Origin: Kiritimatiellia bacterium | Lineage (GTDB): Bacteria > Verrucomicrobiota > Kiritimatiellia > RFP12 > UBA1067 | Direction of reading: 5' to 3' | Assembly: GCA_017405115.1 (NCBI GenBank) | Contig: JAFRBA010000019.1 | Coordinates: 1 to 9,167 of the forward strand | DNA length: 9,167 nt | In this document: positions 7,101-9,167 of the stretch, one piece after another | How the letters are laid out: the number at the start of each line of letters is the position of its first letter | Numbering within the stretch: position 1 is the stretch's first letter | Position numbers and translations under genes: made by a program | The notes under the pieces: generated by a model | Seen by the model: the letters and a program-made list of their open reading frames with translations, nothing else | What the model was told of the DNA's origin: nothing | Database searches by the model: none

Positions 7101-8715
7101 ACTTGAGCTTCGCCTGCGCCGCGCGCCCCCATATCGCCGGGTCGGGGTCGAGGATGTACTGCGGGGATCGGCCGATCTTGATGGTCAGCTCGCCCTTCGC
7201 GGTCTTCATCTTCGTCACATTGCCCATGATGTCGGCGACTTCTATCTCGTCGCGTCCGACGGGCAGCGTCACCGGCTCATCGGGATCCGTCCAGTCCCAT
7301 AGCGCGATCACGCAGTTGTCCTTCGCGTCGGCGTAGGCATAGCCACGAGACTCCTCCGAAAGCCACTCTATGCGGCATGTGGGGCGCTTCCCGTCGAGAA
7401 TCCAGCTGGCGGCGGAAAGCCCGGCGACCGCAGGCCGCGGCGAAACCCTGTTCGGATTCCACCGCCTCGTGTAGAGGCAGAGGTTGTATGAAATGCCGAT
7501 GTCGCCGTTCGTCATGGTGGTGACGTTGTAGTCGAAGCCGTGGAATGCGTTGTGGAAGAGGAAGCCCTCGCCGAGCGTCGTGAGGTGGCAAGTCACCTGC
7601 CCGTCGAGCTGCAGAAGCTCCTTGCCGGGCGTCAGACCGTCCGCGCCGGCGCCGGACTCCGTGGCCACCATCGGCACGTCGCGCCCCGTCGCCTCGCGGA
7701 TCATCGACCGCATGGCGCGCAGCTTCCCGACGAAGTCCTGCGCGTCCGGCGGATATCCGACATACGGGTGTATCGAGAAGACGTCCATGTACTTTCCTAG
7801 GCCGGCGTCGAGGCACCGCCTAAGCAGGACACCAGTGCCGGTGCCGGCGAACGTGGGAACGGCCACGAGTGCGTTGGTGTCGGCGGCGTGAATCGTCTCG
7901 TATGCTATCGCGGCGGTCTTCACGAGATGCGCTGGATTCTTCATCGTGAGGTCCGGTTCCCAGAATATCTCGTATATGCGCGGCTGGTCGGTGTGCGGCC
8001 AGGGATGCGCGACCGCCGCCTTCGCGAGCGAAGTAAGCCCCTTGCGGTAGAGCGCCTCGCCCTCCGGCGTCTCGACAAGTTCCCACGGCCAGGTGTGCTT
8101 CATGAGCGCCTTGCGGTCCGCCTCGTCCTCGATGTACGGCGCTACGTCGGTCCTCAGGCGCGACGCGGTAATCGTGCCGTAAACCGCGAACTTCTCCCTG
8201 CGGGCGTATTCCTTCTTGTAGTCCTTCTCGTTCTTCGCCGGGTGTCCGCCGTCTATGTCGCGGTGCATTCCCGCCCACGGACGAAGGTCCGCATCGCCGA
8301 ACGGATTGCCGAACATTCCGAAGAACGCGTCGCGCTCGGCGATGAACGGCCTCTTCTCGGGATCGTGCACGACGGCGTAGGTGAGAATGCCCTTCGGACG
8401 GGAGCCGACCTTAGGCAGCTCCGCGTCGCCGGCCTTGGCTCTCACGCGGTAGAAGCCAAGCCTGCTGGACGGCATCGTGTACTTCTTGCGCCAGTTACCT
8501 TCACCGTCGGCCACCACGTCGTCCTTGAACGCCCCCACGGAGCGGTCGCGCTCGTCCGTGACGCTCACGTCGAGCGTGCGCTTTTCGCCGGGCTTCATGC
8601 CCGACATCGCGAACTCCACCTCCACCGGAGTCCCCTCGGCGTAGAAAGAATGGACTGGATGGGACGTCTCGCCGACGAGAACCGCGGCGAACATGCATGC
8701 GATCAGTGATGTCAT
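4165..8715 (-). CDS. Secreted multi-domain glycoside hydrolase: GH-A-like barrel, CBM9/DOMON-like domain, GH20 (HEXD-like) barrel
   Basis: This 1516-residue exported protein probably acts on glycans. Residues 1 to about 18 form a short hydrophobic signal peptide without basic residues. The ATG at 8715 is the first start after an in-frame stop at 8730-8728. Residues 20-120 are an Ig-like strand-rich domain. Residues 125-440 look like a clan GH-A barrel: IYEIFWEPDL has candidate acid/base E253, SIHPY lies at 314-318, and ATESGAG has candidate nucleophile E353. Residues 440-650 are beta-sandwich and Ig-like. Residues 660-860 resemble a CBM9/DOMON-like binding domain (WNGDCVQI at 724-731, AMPW at 815-818). 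Residues 880-1240 resemble GH20 of the HEXD type: GIEISPSVEALGHMEHFF at 953-970, a DE pair at 1030-1031 followed by SWHMG, and W1165. Residues 1280-1365 are helical and 1370-1516 beta-rich. Two catalytic barrels in one chain are unusual. Substrate is unknown; N-acetylhexosaminide cleavage is inferred from GH20 only. Confidence 0.85.
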   Translation of the reverse strand: MTSLIACMFAAVLVGETSHPVHSFYAEGTPVEVEFAMSGMKPGEKRTLDVSVTDERDRSVGAFKDDVVADGEGNWRKKYTMPSSRLGFYRVRAKAGDAELPKVGSRPKGILTYAVVHDPEKRPFIAERDAFFGMFGNPFGDADLRPWAGMHRDIDGGHPAKNEKDYKKEYARREKFAVYGTITASRLRTDVAPYIEDEADRKALMKHTWPWELVETPEGEALYRKGLTSLAKAAVAHPWPHTDQPRIYEIFWEPDLTMKNPAHLVKTAAIAYETIHAADTNALVAVPTFAGTGTGVLLRRCLDAGLGKYMDVFSIHPYVGYPPDAQDFVGKLRAMRSMIREATGRDVPMVATESGAGADGLTPGKELLQLDGQVTCHLTTLGEGFLFHNAFHGFDYNVTTMTNGDIGISYNLCLYTRRWNPNRVSPRPAVAGLSAASWILDGKRPTCRIEWLSEESRGYAYADAKDNCVIALWDWTDPDEPVTLPVGRDEIEVADIMGNVTKMKTAKGELTIKIGRSPQYILDPDPAIWGRAAQAKLKWSERKRVRAADLAPAEVVEILPTLKDGALALRTEIRNRTEGALRCEIVTSVSGSRSGESKRALTLKPGEQMADVISVAGLLGGPFDEHSVDVKVLVDGKEVAKREEKVNFLVARRIKAGRADPFAAWTDREYIQMAMPVKRQPGLHTGPEDLSAKAAFAWCDDYLLMDIVAEDDSYRQPTNGVSTWNGDCVQISVARRAIDKPTNNGYADVVEQARTETSYAYTPIGPESYRTATWDWTHLPVGRHGEGLVSREDAPYEVTLDRKPSGRATLRYLVAMPWKWLRMETPRGGEDVRFAISVNDMDVGSFNTISAIEAFNLKVVKSHGHIVLAGEGYVPPTGEVFPERVIHLDLARQMETLDFVKDYIDFAADNGFTCVKLYLEGRLRTPTTQVMSDEETYPVETIRAIREKAKSRGIEISPSVEALGHMEHFFASGKYRHLAEERDGDCRWNMNGRCTTICPSLPEAREFLARFLTEVAEMFPESRVVGVGMDESWHMGFCKLCRERRKKEGFGGIYIDHVKFVNGVLNRAGKTAKISDDFFEFFPERLAECPKNVLLSHWIYDRYVSRWGHRGHFAQRIRVDLLRRYRELGLQAMSSCSMWYDYHNIRALTEYAEAAGCAGMLFSQWEMQDRFHGQFAPVAAGIGEYWRRPNDFVAKDFAHIGLSKVFPKLTDEEKDLIVPTMHMRLFAPQTSLTATLNLDPRVDKLVTMEAAIRAFRRSAYAPGPEIAPRALSPEALADDYVCQLRIDCARERLRLIGPELSSPHRSPERVTKAREELAAVRAELVELAARRRAQHAVWRRGCRPVEIADKIDKAIAVADELAALPVAASEDEWWLEFDLSMPEYHQHPYWDVYLKTDEGGAWKRIEGGYWKAGMRDWANFERIMPFRFDARPVALRIEYHGRGPCSMNYATVENRGVRLGPKSITRTEGLVRNVENLLVDNWKSAAFGWPDTMETFHRPELQEIVSAVEFDLKELR
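4174..4179 (-). promoter_or_regulatory. Ribosome binding site of the propeller protein, inside the preceding gene
   Basis: AAGGAG on the minus strand is followed by a five-base spacer and the GTG at 4168. It lies within the last codons of the 1516-residue gene (the region encoding KEL) and decides the non-ATG start. Together with the four-base GTGA overlap it indicates translational coupling. Confidence 0.75.
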
Positions 8716-8724
8716 TTTTGGGGG

Positions 8725-8729
8725 TTCCT
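8725..8729 (-). promoter_or_regulatory. Ribosome binding site of the 1516-residue protein
   Basis: AGGAA on the minus strand lies nine bases upstream of the ATG at 8715, inside the 23-nt gap after the upstream gene. It is acceptable though weaker than the two sites further down the operon. No promoter is visible in this short gap, which favours read-through from the upstream gene. Confidence 0.5.
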
Positions 8730-8738
8730 ATTGCTTTG

Positions 8739-9167
8739 TCACAGCACGAAAATCACTAGTCCAGCATCGGGCGCAACCGTGAGGCGAAGGACGTTACCGT
8801 CCTCCACGACTTTCAAGTAGCACTTCTCCGGAAGCACGGCGTTCGCGCGCGCAAGGACATCGGCCGGCACCGTAACGCCATCTGTCGTGCGGACAAGGTC
8901 CACCACTGTACGGGACGCCGGATTCGCCGCGCGGACGGCGGCGGCGAATGCTTCTGCGTCCACCACGAGCGACGACGTCGCGTCAACCTTAAACGTCTTG
9001 GAGGTGATCGGCGCCTTCGCATACGACGCGCCGGATGTCTGCAGGTCGAACCGCAGCGTAGAGCCGTTGATGATCGTCACGGCGTTCGTGACCGCAAGTT
9101 CCGGAGTCTCGCCCTGCACAGCAAGAGTCCCGTTGGTGATGAGCGCAGCGTCCGCGACATTGTAACC
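8739..9167 (-). CDS. C-terminal part of a large autotransporter-repeat-like surface protein (5' end outside window)
   Basis: The reading frame is open from the right edge of the window to a TGA at 8741-8739, giving 142 visible residues. A GTG at 9119 is available, but the frame continues upstream without a stop, so the true start lies outside. The visible part is rich in Thr, Val, Ala, Asn and Asp, with short alternating hydrophobic strands (LITNGTLAV, NAVTIINGSTLRFDL, SLVVDAEAF, LKVVEDGNVLRLTV). That style is typical of the passenger of autotransporter-associated beta-strand repeat proteins, which form right-handed beta-helices at the cell surface. The protein ends in a short hydrophobic stretch, GLVIFVL, with no outer-membrane barrel and no basic tail, so a classical type V translocator is not seen. 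It stops 23 nt before the 1516-residue glycosidase and may be the preceding operon member. The assignment rests on composition and pattern only; it could be another beta-helical adhesin. Confidence 0.6.
   Translation of the reverse strand, partial: GYNVADAALITNGTLAVQGETPELAVTNAVTIINGSTLRFDLQTSGASYAKAPITSKTFKVDATSSLVVDAEAFAAAVRAANPASRTVVDLVRTTDGVTVPADVLARANAVLPEKCYLKVVEDGNVLRLTVAPDAGLVIFVL

Noticed and set aside
5119..7302. A 727-codon plus-strand open frame opposite the 1516-residue gene
   Set aside because: Its product is an Arg/His/Leu/Val-rich sequence without domains, as expected from the antisense of a GC-rich gene. The opposite strand has clear domain motifs, a start and a Shine-Dalgarno sequence.
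7888..8709. A 273-codon plus-strand open frame
   Set aside because: Mirror frame of the N-terminal domains of the 1516-residue protein, with Arg/Val/Leu/His-rich composition.

Overview
The window is a GC-rich, gene-dense segment with every supportable gene on the minus strand. It reads as a cluster of secreted carbohydrate-active proteins. The combination of large multi-domain glycoside hydrolases, signal peptides on each intact protein, and the tail of a repeat-rich autotransporter-like surface protein suggests a glycan-degrading bacterium of the PVC group (Kiritimatiellota, Lentisphaerota or Verrucomicrobiota), possibly gut-associated. That is an inference from gene style. There is no rRNA, tRNA or phylogenetic marker gene here.

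In transcription order (right to left): (1) 8739-9167, the C-terminal end of a protein with low-complexity beta-strand repeats, its N-terminus outside the window. (2) 4165-8715, a 1516-residue secreted protein carrying an Ig-like domain, a clan GH-A-like barrel, beta-sandwich regions, a CBM9/DOMON-like domain, a second barrel resembling GH20 hexosaminidases of the HEXD type, a helical segment and a C-terminal beta-rich domain. (3) 2855-4168, a 437-residue secreted protein that looks like a beta-propeller. (4) 438-2858, an 806-residue secreted protein paralogous to the first half of the 1516-residue protein. (5) 1-437, a less GC-rich stretch without a confident gene. It holds a 36-nt-period direct repeat, a small hairpin with a UUCG loop, a 23-codon signal-peptide-like ORF, and an ORF running off the left edge.

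Genes 2, 3 and 4 overlap by four bases at both junctions (GTGA and ATGA), each with a good Shine-Dalgarno sequence inside the preceding gene. They are almost certainly one translationally coupled operon; gene 1 ends only 23 nt upstream. The likely joint role is exported breakdown or binding of a complex glycan, perhaps one containing N-acetylhexosamine because of the GH20-like domain. The substrate cannot be read from the sequence.

The most notable signals are the two-barrel architecture of the 1516-residue protein, and the shared replacement of the usual Asn before the putative acid/base Glu by Trp (FWEP instead of WNEP) in both paralogous barrels. This suggests a divergent or unclassified clan GH-A family.
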